Positions 10,840 to 23,650 of a stretch of 64,000 nucleotides of DNA are shown piece after piece (within the stretch, counting starts at the first letter, position 1; every line of letters starts with the position of its first letter). Under the pieces are notes generated by a model. That model made no database searches, was not told the origin of the DNA, and was given only the letters and a program-made list of their open reading frames with translations. The stretch spans positions 177,976,645 to 178,040,644 of the forward strand of contig NC_090319.1 in NCBI RefSeq assembly GCF_040869045.1, given 5' to 3'. The DNA is from Eurosta solidaginis. Lineage: Eukaryota; Arthropoda; Insecta; Diptera; Tephritidae. The position numbers and the translations under genes were made by a program.

Positions 10840-13635
10840 ACTGATTGCCCCATAATCTCTATCTCGCAAATTGGAAGAAGTTCGAGCAATCTTACTGTCG
10901 GAGGACATGCGGATGGAAGAAACGTTTACTGACTGTAGATACGGGCGCCCTTCATTCCATCGTTCGATCAGATTCAGTCAACAGGAAGATAAGACCATTG
11001 CTTAGAGCAAGATTACGTACGCCACTGGAGAGGAAATCTAGGTAATTGGAGAAGTAGCATGTGAAGTCACAATTGGGAACGTCACGGTACTACACATTTT
11101 TATAGTGGCAGAGATTGTTGATGAAATCATAATTCGAGTGGACTTCTTAATCGACCACGGCATCAAGATCGAAATGCAATGCAAGACGATGCGATATGAG
11201 AACATGGATGTGCCACTTAATTTCGGCTACGAAAAAGCTACAACAGCAAACGAGTGTTGGTGGAGGAAAATCAGCAAATACCACCAAAATCGGAGGCACT
11301 AATCTAGGCAAAGATTGATGGAGATTGTGGGACAAAGAAATTGAAGGTTGTCGAGGCAGCAAACAAATCAACAGCAAAAAGGAGCTGTATTGGGTAGATG
11401 CCAAGAGGCTGAAGTAATTATCAACTGTGAGCAGCTCCAAGAAAAAGTTTCAACTAGCAAAATTAATTTTTCAAATGACATCACGGCATGGACGGAAGGG
11501 CTAGAGGAAGACTATCAGAGTAAGGCAAAACAACTGCTCCTAAAGTACGCAAACATATTTGATCACGATGGTTCCAAACCAGGCCGAACCAATGTTGTGA
11601 AGCATCAGATTGACACTGGAGATGCGAGGTCGATCTGTTAAGCTCCTCGTAGTGTTCCAGTAGCGAACAGAGAAGTTTTGAATCAAATCATACAAGAAAT
11701 GAGCGACAGCGGCGTCATCGAACCATCAGCTAGTCCATGGAGCTCACCGGTGGTACTTGTGAAGAAGAAGGATAGAAAAATGAGATTTTGCGTGGACTAC
11801 CGCAAGTTGAACGACGTCACGAAAGAGGATAGCTACCCATTGCCAAGAATTGACAACACTCTGGACTCGCTATCTGGTACAAAATGGTTTTCAACACTGG
11901 ATTTGAGCAGCGGCTACTAACAAGTGGAGGTGAATTAAGAAGACAAGGCGAAAACAGCCTTCAGTGTCGGAGATGGTCTTTGGCAGTTTACAGTAATGCT
12001 TTGGACTATGAAATGCATCAGCTACTTTTGAGAGACTTATGGATCAGATACTGAAAATACTACATTGGAAAACATGCTTAGTGTACCTAGACGACTTCAT
12101 CGTATTGGGAAAGAAAATCCGAAGAACTTGGAGGAGGTTTTCCCAAGAACAGCTGGTGCTGGTCTGAAACTTCGTCCGGAAAAGTGTTCTCTGTTTAAGA
12201 AGCAAGTAAGTGACATATTACCGCCGATTTGTACCAAACTTTTCCAGCGTAGCATCGAAAAGGTAGAACCCATGGAAATGCTGATGCAATGTCACGAAGA
12301 CCATGTAATTTGGAATGCAAACACTGTTCAAAAGCTGAGGCTAAAAAAGACATTATTGATGTCCGGCTAATGAATATAGCATGTACAGATGAATGGGACA
12401 AGGAACAACTAAGGAAGAGTTAACTAGATGATACAGATCTGTCACATATTATGCAATGGCTCGAACGAAACGAAAGACCGAAAAGAGAGATGTCAGCAGA
12501 GAATCCTATTGCGAAGCCATATTGGGCACTGGAACAGTTTAGAATTGATATCCGGTTGCCTGCATCGAATATGGGAGAGTGAGGATGGTCAACGCAAGAA
12601 GAAATTTATAATTGTTCCCACGAAAAGGATTCCTGATGTTCTCAGTGATCTATATAACGTTCCAAGTGAAGGTCATCTTGGAATTACGAAGACGATCGAG
12701 AAAATTAAGCAGAGATTCTATTGGTTTGGTTGCTGTTAGTCGGTCACTTAGTGGATTGCCAACTACGAGGTTTGCAGCAGAGCGAAGGGGCCCAAAACCC
12801 GAAGTCATGGCCAGATGAAGCAGTATATTTCAGGTGCACCTTTTGAAAGGATCGCCATGGATGTCGCAGCTCCAATTCCTACTAGCAACTGCGGAAACAA
12901 ATACGTACTTGTGGTTATGGATTATTTCAGCAAATGGCCAGATGTATACCCAATTCCAAATCAGGAAGCGGAAACAGTAGTAGAAGTATTTACAAACTAT
13001 GGCGTACTAATGCAGTTACATTCTGACCAAGGCACTGCATTGCACCCTTAGAGCAATGGTATGGTAGAACGATTCAATAGAACCTTGGAGGAGCACTTAA
13101 GGAAAGTAGTTGACAAGTTCCATAAAGAGTGGGATAAACACATATCATTATTCTTGATGGCTTACCAATCGGCAGTGCATGAGACAACGGGCCAAACTCC
13201 CGCAGAGGTAATTTTTGGCAATGACCTTCGACTGCCAGCTGATTTGAAGTTTGTGATAAATGCCGTTGCGGAGAGAAATGCCAAGAAATCCACTGGCTTG
13301 TTGGAGGAAGAGATGAAGAAAACACACGATTTTGTAAGGCACTGGACCAAGATTATGAGCGACAAGATGAAAGACAGATATGATAAAGCAATTAATTCGT
13401 GAGGTTTTCGGGAAGGAGATTTGGTGCTGTTATGCAACCCACAACGAAAAAAGGTTTGTCCCCGAAATTGCAGTGTAATTGGGAAGGTCCATACAAAGTT
13501 GTAAAATGGATCAACGATGTAGTTTACCGAAAGCAAACCCTTGACAAACCACGAAACAAAATAAAAGTGGTTCATTTGGAGGGGCTGGCAGCGTGTAGAT
13601 CGGTAAATTTGTCTGATCGGGACGATTCGACTTAG
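10840..13635 (+). pseudogene. Gypsy A pol (protease, RT, integrase), broken and deleted
   Basis: Remnants appear in order: aspartic protease with LTVDTGALHSI (about 10930), RT with PSASPWSSPVVLVKKKD and FCVDYRKLND (11678-11920) and a YLDD catalytic site (about 12090), a badly deleted thumb/RNase H stretch where only YYRRFVPNFSSVA survives, then integrase (12815-13635) with MDVAAP, HSDQG and MVERFNRTLEEH. Compared with Gypsy C, RNase H is nearly all missing and about 20 codons are lost after HSDQG. The C-terminal GPYKVV module remains at about 13490. Confidence 0.88.
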
Positions 13636-13646
13636 ATGGAGGGTAG

Positions 13647-14174
13647 TGTGGCGAATTTTAGCATCACTATATTGTTAGTAAATAAAGGCACAACAACAAT
13701 AAAGCAAGCTGTCACTATTGTGTACATGAACACATCAATTTAATCATAATTTCCACTCATACATGGAAGGCGACGAGAAGACACACATAACCAGCAGCTC
13801 GAATTGAAGAGATATCATACACACATTCGTGTAGTCATCAGCCGAAGTTCTTACTCACAGATAGACATGCATATAACTACATTACCAAGCAGAAGATACA
13901 ACAATTCTAGAAGGTGAAACGTCTAAACCTTTGGAAAAATATACCGACGAAACAACTGAAAGTATAAAAGCAGCGCAAGCTGAAGAATGACTTTTCAGTT
14001 TAATTTAAACGTGCTATAAGTTCTGATATATAAGTGTTACTGTACTATTCCCAAAGTGGTCTAAATAAAGCTCAGTTTGTAATACTGAATATTGTAGTGA
14101 TTTATTCAACAGTTTAGCGATTCAAACGTTAGCAGAAGGTACAAGATAATCCGTATTTCTCCAGAATTCGCTAA
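13647..14174 (+). repeat. Gypsy A second LTR
   Basis: Begins TGTGGCGAATTT after the purine tract GATGGAGGGTAG, and aligns with 8877-9398. It ends at GAATTCGCTAAA and is followed by another primer site (ATTAGTATCAGAAGAGGAAT) rather than host DNA. Confidence 0.85.
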
Positions 14175-14783
14175 AATTAGTATCAGAAGAGGAATTGTTG
14201 AATGAATTCAGAAGATTTTGATTACAACAAGGACATGGCGGAGTTAAGTGAATTAAAGATCCAGCAGCTCAAAAAGGAGTTGGAAGCTCGCGGATTGAAT
14301 ACCACTGGAAATAAATCCGAGCTACAGTCATGACTATGGCAAGCTATGAAATCTGAAGGAATTAATGTGGACGGGTGTGTCTTTAATCCTGATTGGGACG
14401 AGACTTTAACAAGAATGGAAGAGAAAACGAAACGTCGCAGACAGTTACGAGCACAGACTTGAATATTGGCAACAATATCTGTACAAAAGTCGACAATAGC
14501 ATCTAAACAGGAATAACAGGAGACACGTATAACATCCAAGGCGGAAGCACAGGAGACACGAATTTCATAAATTTCGTCGCAATTGTCATCCCAACTGGAA
14601 TCGCAGGAGACACGCATAACATTCAACTGGAAGAACAGAAGACATATACGGCATCACAACGGGAAGAACATAAGACATATATGACATCTAAGTTGGCTAA
14701 GCAGTTAAAAGCATAATAGGCTCGCATATCCTCGTAGCTAAAGGCACAGGAGATAGGGGTATCATCGAAGCTGGAGGCACCGC
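14175..14783 (+). pseudogene. Second, truncated Gypsy A internal region (gag start)
   Basis: ATG at 14235 starts AELSELKIQQLKKELEARGL, the same SAP-like gag N-terminus as at 9458. A stop after SELQS (about 14330) and later breaks destroy the frame. The sequence ends within the repeat-rich coiled-coil part and joins a LOA-like LINE at 14784. Confidence 0.85.
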
Positions 14784-15433
14784 TTCCTAAGGCAGTCGGT
14801 TCTATGTACCGTAGCGACTCGGGATTTTTCCCGACCAAGGACTGTTATTTCAGTGTAACCCATTTAATTTGTTGTGAAATTGTCATCGTCCCAGCAGCTG
14901 CTTGCAACGGAACTGCGCCATACTCCCCTGCTCCGCGAAGGTATTGAACTCAATCCGGGTCCGTCTCCTGACACCGGTCCGGTGAAATTATTTTGCTGCG
15001 TTTGCCGGAATCTTTTTTGGACGGTCATACTCTTGTCAGTGTGTCACGTGCAAGGGATTGTTGCGACGGACAGCTTGTTCTGGTCTAGATCCCAAAACCA
15101 GACGTCCTCTTAACTTTTATAAATCTTTTCTGGCGCCTTGCTGTTCATGCCCAAGGGCGTCCCGTAGTCTACACCTTAGCACCCCCAACTACCTTCCAGC
15201 AGTTCTGCTGCTCACAAGCTACAACAAGTACCCGCTCCTGCTCGCGCCCTACGGCGCCATCAGCTCATACGGCCGCTCCCACTCATAACTACAATCTCCG
15301 TAGTAGAGTGGGTAGCAATGCTTAGCATCAGCCCCGCCCCCGTCTTCTTCCCCCTCTTTTCAAGCAGCAATCGTGTAGGTCAGGGAAACAGACTCTTAGT
15401 CCCTACCACCTTTTGCACCGTTTGCCAGCACAG
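14784..15433 (+). pseudogene. LOA/Bilbo-like LINE, 5' region and ORF1 start
   Basis: A 5' untranslated part (with CCTAAGGCAGTCGGTTCTAT) leads to a short ORF1 beginning near 14874. The protein shows REGIELNPGP, an NPGP motif resembling 2A peptides seen at the start of several non-LTR ORFs, then a CCVC zinc-finger start. A frameshift near 15050 moves the second half of the PHD-like finger (RTACSGLDPKTRRP) to another frame. The element is cut at about 15433, where Gypsy B-type internal sequence begins. Assignment to LOA is from memory. Confidence 0.6.
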
Positions 15434-15444
15434 AATATATATAT

Positions 15445-16800
15445 TTGGGACATCCGCCCAATACAAAAACAGAACCAATCTCCTCTAATAATTTTTATAA
15501 GCAAAAATTACACATGAAAGATGACACCCCAGTATACATAAAAAATTATAGATTGCCTGAAACTCAAAAAGGGGAAATAAGCAAAGAGGTTAATAAATTG
15601 ATCGAAGATGACATTATAGAACCCTCAATATCAGAATACAACAGTCCAATTTTACTGGTACCTAAAAAATCACTACCAGGTAATACTGAAAAAAGATGTA
15701 GACTGGTAGTTGACTACAGACAAGTAAACAAAAAACTAGCAGCGGATAAATTCCCACTTCCAAGGATTGATGATATCTTAGACCAACTTGGAAGAGCAAA
15801 ATATTTTTCATGCCTTGACCTTATGTCAGGTTTTCACCAAATAGAATTACACCAAGATTCTAGAGATATAACCTCGTTCACAGCAGACAATGGTACATAT
15901 AGATTTAAAAGACTACCCTATGGATTAAAAGTAGCACCAAACTCATTCCAAAGAATGATGACACTGGCATTTGCAGGCCTCAAACCATCCCAAGCATTTC
16001 TATATATGGATGATTTAGTTGTACTAGGATGTTCAGAAAAACATATGCTGAAAAACTTAAGAGATGTTTTTGCTACTTGTAGGAAATACAACTTAAAATT
16101 ACATCCAGATAAATGTCTATTCTTCAGCGAAGAGGTAACTTATTTAGGACATAAATGCACAAGCGAGGGAATACTACCCGACCCAAGCAAATTTGAAATA
16201 GTCCAAAATTACCCAACACCAAAAACAGCAGATGAAGTTAAAAGATTCGTAGCGTTCTGCAATTATTACAGAAGATTTGTACCGAATTTCGCAGAATACT
16301 CAAGAAAATTAACTAAGCTTTGCAAAAAGAATGTTTCCTTCGACTGGACAGAAGAATGTCAAACAGCTTTTGTCTATTTAAAGGAAGCATTAACCAACCC
16401 AAAACTTTTGCAATACCCCGACTTCAATAAAGAATTCTGCATAACTACAGACGCTAGTGGGTATGCTTGCGGAGCAGTCCTTAGCCAGGAACATGATGGC
16501 AAACAGTTACCAATCGCTTACGCCTCCAGATCCTTTTCAAAAGGTGAAACAAACAAAGCTACAATAGAAAAAGAACTAGCAGCAATCCATTGGCCCATAA
16601 CATTCTTCAGACCATACGTATATGGTAGAAAATTCAAAATCAAAACCGACCATCGCCCTTTAACTTACCATTTTTCGATAAAGAACCCTTCATCTAAGTT
16701 AACACGAGTAAGACTCGATTTAGAAGAATACGATTTCGAAGTGGAGTACATTGCTGGAAAATAAAATCACGTCGCAGACGCATTGTCTCGCATTAACATA
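15445..16800 (+). pseudogene. Gypsy B-type reverse transcriptase and RNase H
   Basis: A 439-residue open frame covers RT fingers to RNase H. Seen in order: YRLPETQKGEI, RLVVDYRQVNKK, FSCLDLMSGFHQI, RLPYGLKVAPNSFQ, catalytic FLYMDDLVVLG (about residue 190), FCNYYRRFVPNFA (thumb end), the RNase H start ITTDASGYACGAVLSQ and later TDHRPLTY. The frame meets a TAA at 16762; reading through gives NHVADALSRI, so this is a single nonsense change inside RNase H's end. The enzyme copies the element's RNA into DNA within virus-like particles in intact relatives. The start shown is only the first in-frame Met; the N-terminal pol part is missing. Confidence 0.92.
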
Positions 16801-16894
16801 ACAAATCTAAAAGAAATATCAGTGGAAACATGCAAAATAATGAAAGTTTCAACTAGATCAGCAGCTAAAAATATAAAAATAACATTAAAATTGA

Positions 16895-18287
16895 AGAAAA
16901 TCACACAGAGAACCCCAAAATATACGAAGCGCTAAATAAATTTGAAGTAAAAAGACTAGTCGAGCTCGTTTTCAACCCTTCGAAATTCTATTTCAAAAAA
17001 GGAAAGAAAATTTGTAGCGATTTTGATACAAGCAACCTAATTGTTGAGGATAAGATTGACTTAGGACAATTCTTTACCAGGCTCGAAAGAGAAGCCGGCA
17101 ATTTAGGCCTTGTACGAATACAGTTGTCCTTAGGGGACAAATTGTTTAAAAGAAATTATACTGCAGTAGGAAAATTTATTGAAAAAGGAAACAAGGTTCT
17201 TAAAAAACTAACAATTGCACTAACCCCAGAGGTTATACATGTGACTAATCCCGGGAAAATTAAGGAAATTCTGCAAAAATATCATGACGATCCTATTAGT
17301 GGTGGCCACCCAGGAATAAATCGCATGACAAATAAAATCAAGCAGAAATATAGCTGGAAAAACATGAAAAATGACATAAGAAAATACGTAAAAAGCTGCA
17401 TCCACTGTCAGAAAAACAAAATAAATAAGCATATAAAAGAACCAATGACAATAACGGAGACACCTCCGAAGGCTTTTGACATAGTACAGATCGATACGGT
17501 CGGACCATTACCGAGATCAATAAACGGAAACGAATACGCAGTTACCATCATATGCGACCTCACCAAATATTTGGTAGCAATTCCAGTTCCGAGCAACCAT
17601 GCGATAACAGTTGCTAAAGCTATGTTTGAGCACTTTATTTTGATCTATGGTTGCATGAAAACCATCCTAACAGACATGGGAACCGAATACAAAAATTGCT
17701 TATTCGAAGAATTATGCAAACTATTAAAAATTGAACATAAAACCTCAACACCATACCATCATCAAACTTTAGGCACTGTAGAACGTAGTCATAGGACGTT
17801 TAACGAATACGTACGTTCAAACATATCCAGTGATAAAGATGATTGGGACGAATATCTCAAGTATTTCGCGTACTGCTACAACACGACTACATCGACGGTA
17901 CACGAGTATTGCCCCTATGAGCTTATATTTGCGAAAAATCCCCCCATGTATGAATTCTTAAAAGATAATAAAATATGATAAGGAAATTAAATATAGACTT
18001 CAAATAGCACAACAAAGAGCTAGAAAGTTAGTAAAAGAAGCCAAGGAAAAACAAAAAAACAATTATGATAAAAGTAGCACCAGTAAGGAAATAAAATTAG
18101 GAGATTTAGTATTAGTAAGAGAAGAAGATAGTCATAAGCTAGACCATAGATATAAAGGACGGTATAAAGTAAAGAAAATTGACGAAAATAACAATTTTAC
18201 TTTAATACCACATAGAGAGGAGTCTAGTAACAGGAAAAGTAAGGATAAGGAATTAATAATCCATAAGAATAGGCTTAAACGCATATG
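16895..18287 (+). pseudogene. Gypsy B-type integrase
   Basis: The frame is open from about 16895 through 17978 (Met at 17124). It has an HHCC zinc domain (GGHPGINR then CIHCQKN), and the DDE core: VQIDTVGP, ILTDMGTEYKN and LGTVERSHRTFNEY. At 17978 the frame breaks; the C-terminal part continues as KEIKLGDLVLVREED and YKGRYKVKKI, a GPY/F-like module, ending at 18287. The enzyme would insert the cDNA into the genome. Length and order fit 412/17.6 relatives. Confidence 0.9.
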
Positions 18288-18699
18288 AAATAAGCATTCC
18301 ACGTTATTCATTATACATTAAATAAAAAAAAAATAAAAAAAATCGAAAAAACGAATTTTTTTCTTTCTCAATTCCACATTTACATAAATTATTATAAATA
18401 TATAAACATTAGGGAATATATACCGACAAGCGGATTTTAATTGGCTGCACACATTTAAAATCCGACTATAAAAATGTATACAATAAATAAAATAAGAATA
18501 ATAATCATTAAACAAAAAAAAAAACTTTTTCTTTTAAGACAATAATAATGTAAACAATAAATATAGAAGTAATACATATATCAAGGTCAGCAAATCAAAA
18601 ACAAAAAGCAAAATATCAAAATATTAACAATACGACAAAGAGTCTTATACAATTTGTTCACACAACAAATGTATAACACTCTTTTTCTAAGGTGGATGG

Positions 18700-19220
18700 T
18701 GTAGCATTATACGTCACACCCACTGTATTGTATCATTATACGTCACACTCACTGTAACTTATTCACGGCATTACGCATAACAAACTCCAAATATATTTTA
18801 GTAATAATCATATTACAATATTTTCCAACATAAATTATTGAACTAACACAGACGGCTAGCCAACATCAATGGAATGCCGAATATGAGACCCATATCCATT
18901 CACAGCTCATAAACTATACATACAAACATACAACCCATGGTGGGAAAATATTACAACACTCAAATTGATCTGCTGACGCTGCTAAATGTACAAAACTACA
19001 TGTATGGAGTTATGCATACAAAACTACATGTATACAAAAACTGTATACAAACGTACATGTATGCATAACCCATTTCCTATGTACTTATTTTTAGTTATTA
19101 GTATTAAGATATTTATGAATGTATAGGTTAAGCAAATTACTATAAAAGACGAGAAATTAATTAATAAAGGAAGATTTAATGTTGGAACATTGAAAGCGAA
19201 ACATCTTTTATTTTAGTACA
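18700..19220 (+). repeat. Gypsy B-type 3' LTR
   Basis: After a purine-rich AAGGTGGATGG, sequence starts TGTAGCATTATACGTCAC and plausibly ends TTTTAGTACA at 19220. Inside are a TATA-like CTATAAAAGACGAG (19140) and AATAAAGG (19163). No second LTR is available for comparison, so the ends are inferred from TG...CA and position. Confidence 0.6.
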
Positions 19221-20079
19221 TTTCAATAGGCCAAAACGTGGATCAGGGTAACACTAGGATGTGTTTTTACATTATGGATATCAAATTGAAGCTGTTGATG
19301 TGTGCTTTAGTACAGACTAAGTTTTATGCCGCTGTGTGACTAGAGTCTCGAGATATAGTCCAAAACGTGGACCCGGATACACATAGAATGTGTTTTTACA
19401 TTATGTGTATCAAATTGAAGCTGTTGATGTGTGCTTTAGTATAGAGTCAGTTTTACACCGCTGGGTGACTAGGGTCTCGGGATATAGGCCAAAACATGAC
19501 CCCGTTTCCTCTAGAATGTGTGTGTATTATGGATATCAAATGAAAGCGGTTGCTGAGAGCTTTAAAGTAATTTTCATTGTGATATTCGATTTAGTCGCAT
19601 CAAGCTGACAAACCTAACAAATATGCATGCGAAGCCGATATAAAGACATGAATTAATAATACCCACATACCTATTTAAATACGTTCTATTCGATTTGCCT
19701 GAAATTTGGTATATAAGTTTGCCTCTATTTGTATTTAGGATGCTTTTTTCCGGGAAGTAGACCAGAGACCTACTGGGACTGGGACTATAACTAGAACTGG
19801 GACTGGAACAAAATACATACCACCCTCTGGGACTGGCAATAAGATATGAAGAATAATGAGAACAACTTGAGAGAAGATAAAAGAGAGAAGGAGACTGAGA
19901 AAGAGATATAATGAGACGAAAATGGAGATAGACGAAGCGAAAAATACGGAGGGAGGAGTGAATACAAAGACTAGGAAAAAGTGCAGAGGGGCGACGGCAT
20001 AGTTAGACGGAAAAGGCTTATTAAAATGTATGCGGATAGACCAAATTTAGGACAGAACAACGTCTGCCGGGTCTGCTAG
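19221..20079 (+). mobile_element. Non-autonomous Helitron with internal minisatellite
   Basis: The right end reads CGTCTGCCGGGTCTGCTAG then T at 20080, the standard Helitron hairpin-CTAG terminus. The left part holds nearly three ~125-bp repeats (19225-19560), each with a CCAAAACGTGGA-type start and ATCAAATTGAAG. No coding. The 5' end is not defined; it appears to abut the Gypsy LTR. Confidence 0.7.
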
Positions 20080-20534
20080 TAAGTTATAATAAAGTGTAAA
20101 TAGACATATATACAAAAGGTGTTTAATTATACGGCACAACTTTAACAAGGCGTTGGATGGTAAAGTATAGTCAGTCAATATAATTGGAAATCAGCAAATC
20201 ATCTATATACCATCTGGCGTGACATGGGTCCGTGACCGTAAAAATTTTTACGACGGATGCACGCGCCGCACAAAATGGCGGATTTGCCAAACCCACATTT
20301 AAGCAAGACAAAAAACATGTCGAAAAGTCCACTGTGAGGTCTACAATATCTAGTGCACGCAACGGTCCTTGCAATTTATAATTTCAAAAGTTCTGAAATA
20401 TCCCTTTGCTCGCCAAAGTGCCCATAATCTATAATCTGGCCAACACTGCTCTCAGTTTCTATACGTTCCGACATCAAACTTACTAGCTGCTAAACTTTTG
20501 GGATTCATTCCAACGTTGCCACCAATAGGAAACA

Positions 20535-20595
<61 letters not shown>

Positions 20596-21439
20596 ATTAA
20601 AAATTTCAACTTTATTCTTGCGACTGCAAGGCAACCATCATTAAATGAAATTTTCATTATCATCATTGTGTTCCATCCACCCAATCTTCATTTGTGACGC
20701 TGCTGCACAGACGCATATGTATTTATATGTATATAAATCATTTTCCATATCTTCATACGTACATATGTATATCAAATATACATATTACATTTCTAAATTT
20801 CATAGTTCCTTAAATTTTTACAAAATAGGTATATACTATAAATTTGTTATACATACAATACACATTTCAGAGCATTCATGTGTTTTAAATTGCATGTGAA
20901 CATCCTCTTGCATGTTACCTCAATACATTTTTTACAGGTTATTTTGCAAACGGTACTTTACGGAATTTGGTAATTCCAATATATAAAATATTCTAAACAT
21001 TATTTCGGTTTTTGCATATAACTATAATTGACAAATCGGGGCACTCTATCAATTTAGTGCGTTTTACTTATATTACATAAACATTTTTTTCATTCCAATT
21101 TTGCTGCTTCCTTTGAGATTTCTTTCCTGCGAACATGTGTTCTTTACAAATTCAGTAGCAATTTTCTGAGTTTACAGCTCCATTTATTCAATTTAATTCC
21201 TCATACTGCCTTTCACTCATTTTATATGGTTATGTCAATAAAATTAATTTTGAATATCCAGAGTTTAAGTTTTTTGCAATCGATATCCGCCCTGGAAGTC
21301 ATTAGACCATCAATTAATAAAATTTGGAAAATTTCTCCTTTACACTTTTCGAAATTAATCAAACATTTTATGACTGAAATTCATTATTCTTCTTATTAAG
21401 CCACATACAATTTAATTAGATCGGGTTTAATAATCCTCG
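20080..21439. repeat. Gene-free stretch with an (AT)n microsatellite
   Basis: Nothing coding is recognised. A pure (AT)n tract of about 50 bp sits at 20543-20592. The rest is AT-rich unique-looking DNA. Confidence 0.7.
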
Positions 21440-23605
21440 GATTTGACTTACTTACTTAATTGGCGCTTAACCGTATAACCGGTTATGGCCGTCCAACAAG
21501 GCGCGCCAGTCGCTCCTGCGCTCCGCCAACCGGCGCCAATTGGTCACACCAAGGGAGTTTAAATCGTTTTCCACCTGGTCCTTCCAACGGAGTGAGGGCC
21601 GCCCTCTACCTCTGCTTCCATCGGCGGGTTCCGATAGAAACAATTTCTTGGCCGGAGCATCATCTTTCATTCGCATAACATGGCCTAGACAGCGCAGCCG
21701 TTGGGTTTTAATTCGCTGGACTATGTTGATGTCTGCGTATAGCTCGTACAGCTCATCATTAAATCTTTTTCGGTACTCGCCATCGCCAACGCGTAGAGGT
21801 TAATAAATCTTTCGAAGAAATTTTCTCTCGAACACTCCCAAAGCCGCTTCATCTGCTGTTGTCATGGTCCATGTTTCTTCCCCATATAGCAGGACGGGTA
21901 CGATAAGTGACTTGTAGAGTATGATTTTCGTTCGCTGAGAGAGGACTTTACTTTTCAATTGCCTACCTAGTCCAAAGTAGCATTTATTGGCAATATTGAT
22001 TTTTCGCTGGATTTCAGTGCTGATGTTGTTGCTAGTGTTGATGTTGTTCCCAAATAAATGAAGTCTTTTACTATTTCGAAATTATGGCTGCCAACAGTAG
22101 CGTCGTTGCCAAGGCGCATATGCGCTGACTCTTTGCTCGATGACAGCAGGTACTTCGTTTTGTCCTCATTCACCATCAAACCCATCTTTACCGCTTCTCT
22201 TTCCAGTTTGGAGTAAGCAGAACTAACAGCGCGGGTGTTTAGGCCGATGATATCAATTTCATCAGCATATGCCAGTAATTGCACGCTTTTATAGTATATT
22301 GTTCCAGTGCGGTTAAGTTCTGTAGCTAGTATAATTTTCTCCAGCATCAAATTAAAGAAATCGCACGATAGGGGGTCACCCTGTCTGAAACCTCGTTTAG
22401 TTTCGAACGGCTCGCAGAGGTCCTTCCCAATTCTGACCGAGCTGATGGTGTTGCTCAACGTCATTTTGCACAGCCGAATAAGTTTTGCGGGGAAACCAAA
22501 TTCAGACATAGCGGCATATAGGCAGCTCCTTTTCGTGCTGTCGAAGGCGGCTTTAAAGTCGACGAAGAGGTGATGTGTGTCGATTCTCTTTTCACGGGTT
22601 TTTTTCCAAGATTTGGCGCATTGTGAAAATCTGGTCGATGGTAGATTTACCAGGTCTGAAGCCGCACTGATAAGGTCCAATCAGCCGATTCACGGTGGGC
22701 TTCAATCTTTCGCACAATACACTTGAAAGGACCTTATATGCGATATTAAGAAGGCTGATTCCACGATAGTTGGTGCATTTTGCAGTATCCCCCTTCTTGT
22801 GGACTGGGCAAAGAACACTTAGATTCCAACCGTCGGGCATGCTTTCGTCCGCTCATATTTTGCTAAGAAGCTGCTGCATGCGCCTTACAAACTCCTCGCT
22901 GCCGAACTGGAATAGCTCCGCAGGCAATCCATCAGCGCCCACGGCCTTGTTGTTTTTCAATCTGGTTATTGCTATTCTGACCTCGTCATAATCGGGCGGG
23001 GGGACATATATTCCATCATCATCGATTGCGGGAACAGGCTCTTCATCTCTGCGCGGTGAATTGCTGCCTCCATTTCGGAGAGCAGAGAAGTATTCCCTCC
23101 ATAATATAAGCACTTTCTGGACATCAGTTACAAGGTCACCGCTTTCATTCCTACAGGAGTTTGCCCCGGTCTTAAAACCTTCCGCCTGTCGCCGTATTTT
23201 TTGTAGAATTTTCGGGCGTTATTCCTGGTGGCTAGCAGCTCAAGCTCCTCGCACTCACGCCTTTCTGCTTCTGCTTTTTTCTTTCTGAAAAAGCGTCTCG
23301 CTTCCCTTTTCAACTCACGATAGTGTTCACACACTCCTCTTGTCGCGCTCGCTTTTAACGTAGCCCTGTAAGTAACGTCTTTTCTTTCGGTTGCAACGCG
23401 GCATTCTTCATCGTACCAGTTGTTTTTTCGTGGCCGCCGGTAACCAATTTTTTCCTAGGCGGCAGTACGAAGTGCTTTGGAAATATGCTCTCACTGCTCC
23501 TATATTCGTTCAGGATGAGTTGTGCTCTCAGAGAGCAGGTGTGAGAGTCGAGTTGCGAAATCATTGGCATTCTGTTGTGATTGAAGCTTTTCGCAGATTT
23601 TAGCA
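21440..23605 (-). pseudogene. RTE-clade LINE reverse transcriptase, 5'-truncated
   Basis: On the minus strand the RT reads through several frames: KNNKAVGADGLPAELFQ, LCPVHKKGDTAKCTNYRGIS, FVDFKAAFDSTKR, KRGFRQGDPLSCDFFN and a YADE where YADD is expected (about 22275), so one catalytic aspartate is lost. The conserved RTE C-terminus follows (GSRGRGRPSLRWKDQ, about 21600). The 3' end at about 21440 has short TAAG-type repeats (TTACTTACTTACTTAA on plus), typical of RTE. The endonuclease domain is absent. Stops between 23113 and 21676 confirm decay. RTE elements move by target-primed reverse transcription. Confidence 0.88.
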
Positions 23606-23614
23606 TCGCAGAAA

Positions 23615-23650
23615 GATCTATTTCGAAGGGTGCTAAGCCTTTATCATCAG
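23615..23650 (-). ncRNA. Hammerhead-ribozyme-like core, family A
   Basis: Minus strand reads CTGATGA, T, then AAAGG loop CCTT-type stem II, CGAAA, and a GATC end. It matches the other family A cores, with one weakened stem II pair. Self-cleavage is not shown by sequence alone. Confidence 0.5.

Larger units (their letters stand above)
8877..14783 (+). mobile_element. Decayed Gypsy element A, LTR-internal-LTR-internal tandem
   Basis: Two LTRs (8877-9398 and 13647-14174) enclose a gag-pol region. A second primer site and gag start continue directly after the second LTR until 14783. The arrangement indicates a tandem element that shares the middle LTR, usually produced by recombination between LTRs or between linear copies. 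The element is related to Gypsy C at 45826-52360 and to the mdg3/micropia type by its primer site. Confidence 0.85.
15434..19220 (+). mobile_element. Gypsy element B-type (412/17.6-like), 5'-truncated
   Basis: RT-RNase H, integrase and a 3' LTR are present in order. The 5' LTR, gag and protease are missing, with the break at 15434 against a LOA-like LINE. No env-like frame lies between integrase and the LTR. Coding is much better preserved than in Gypsy A, with two main breaks. Confidence 0.85.
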
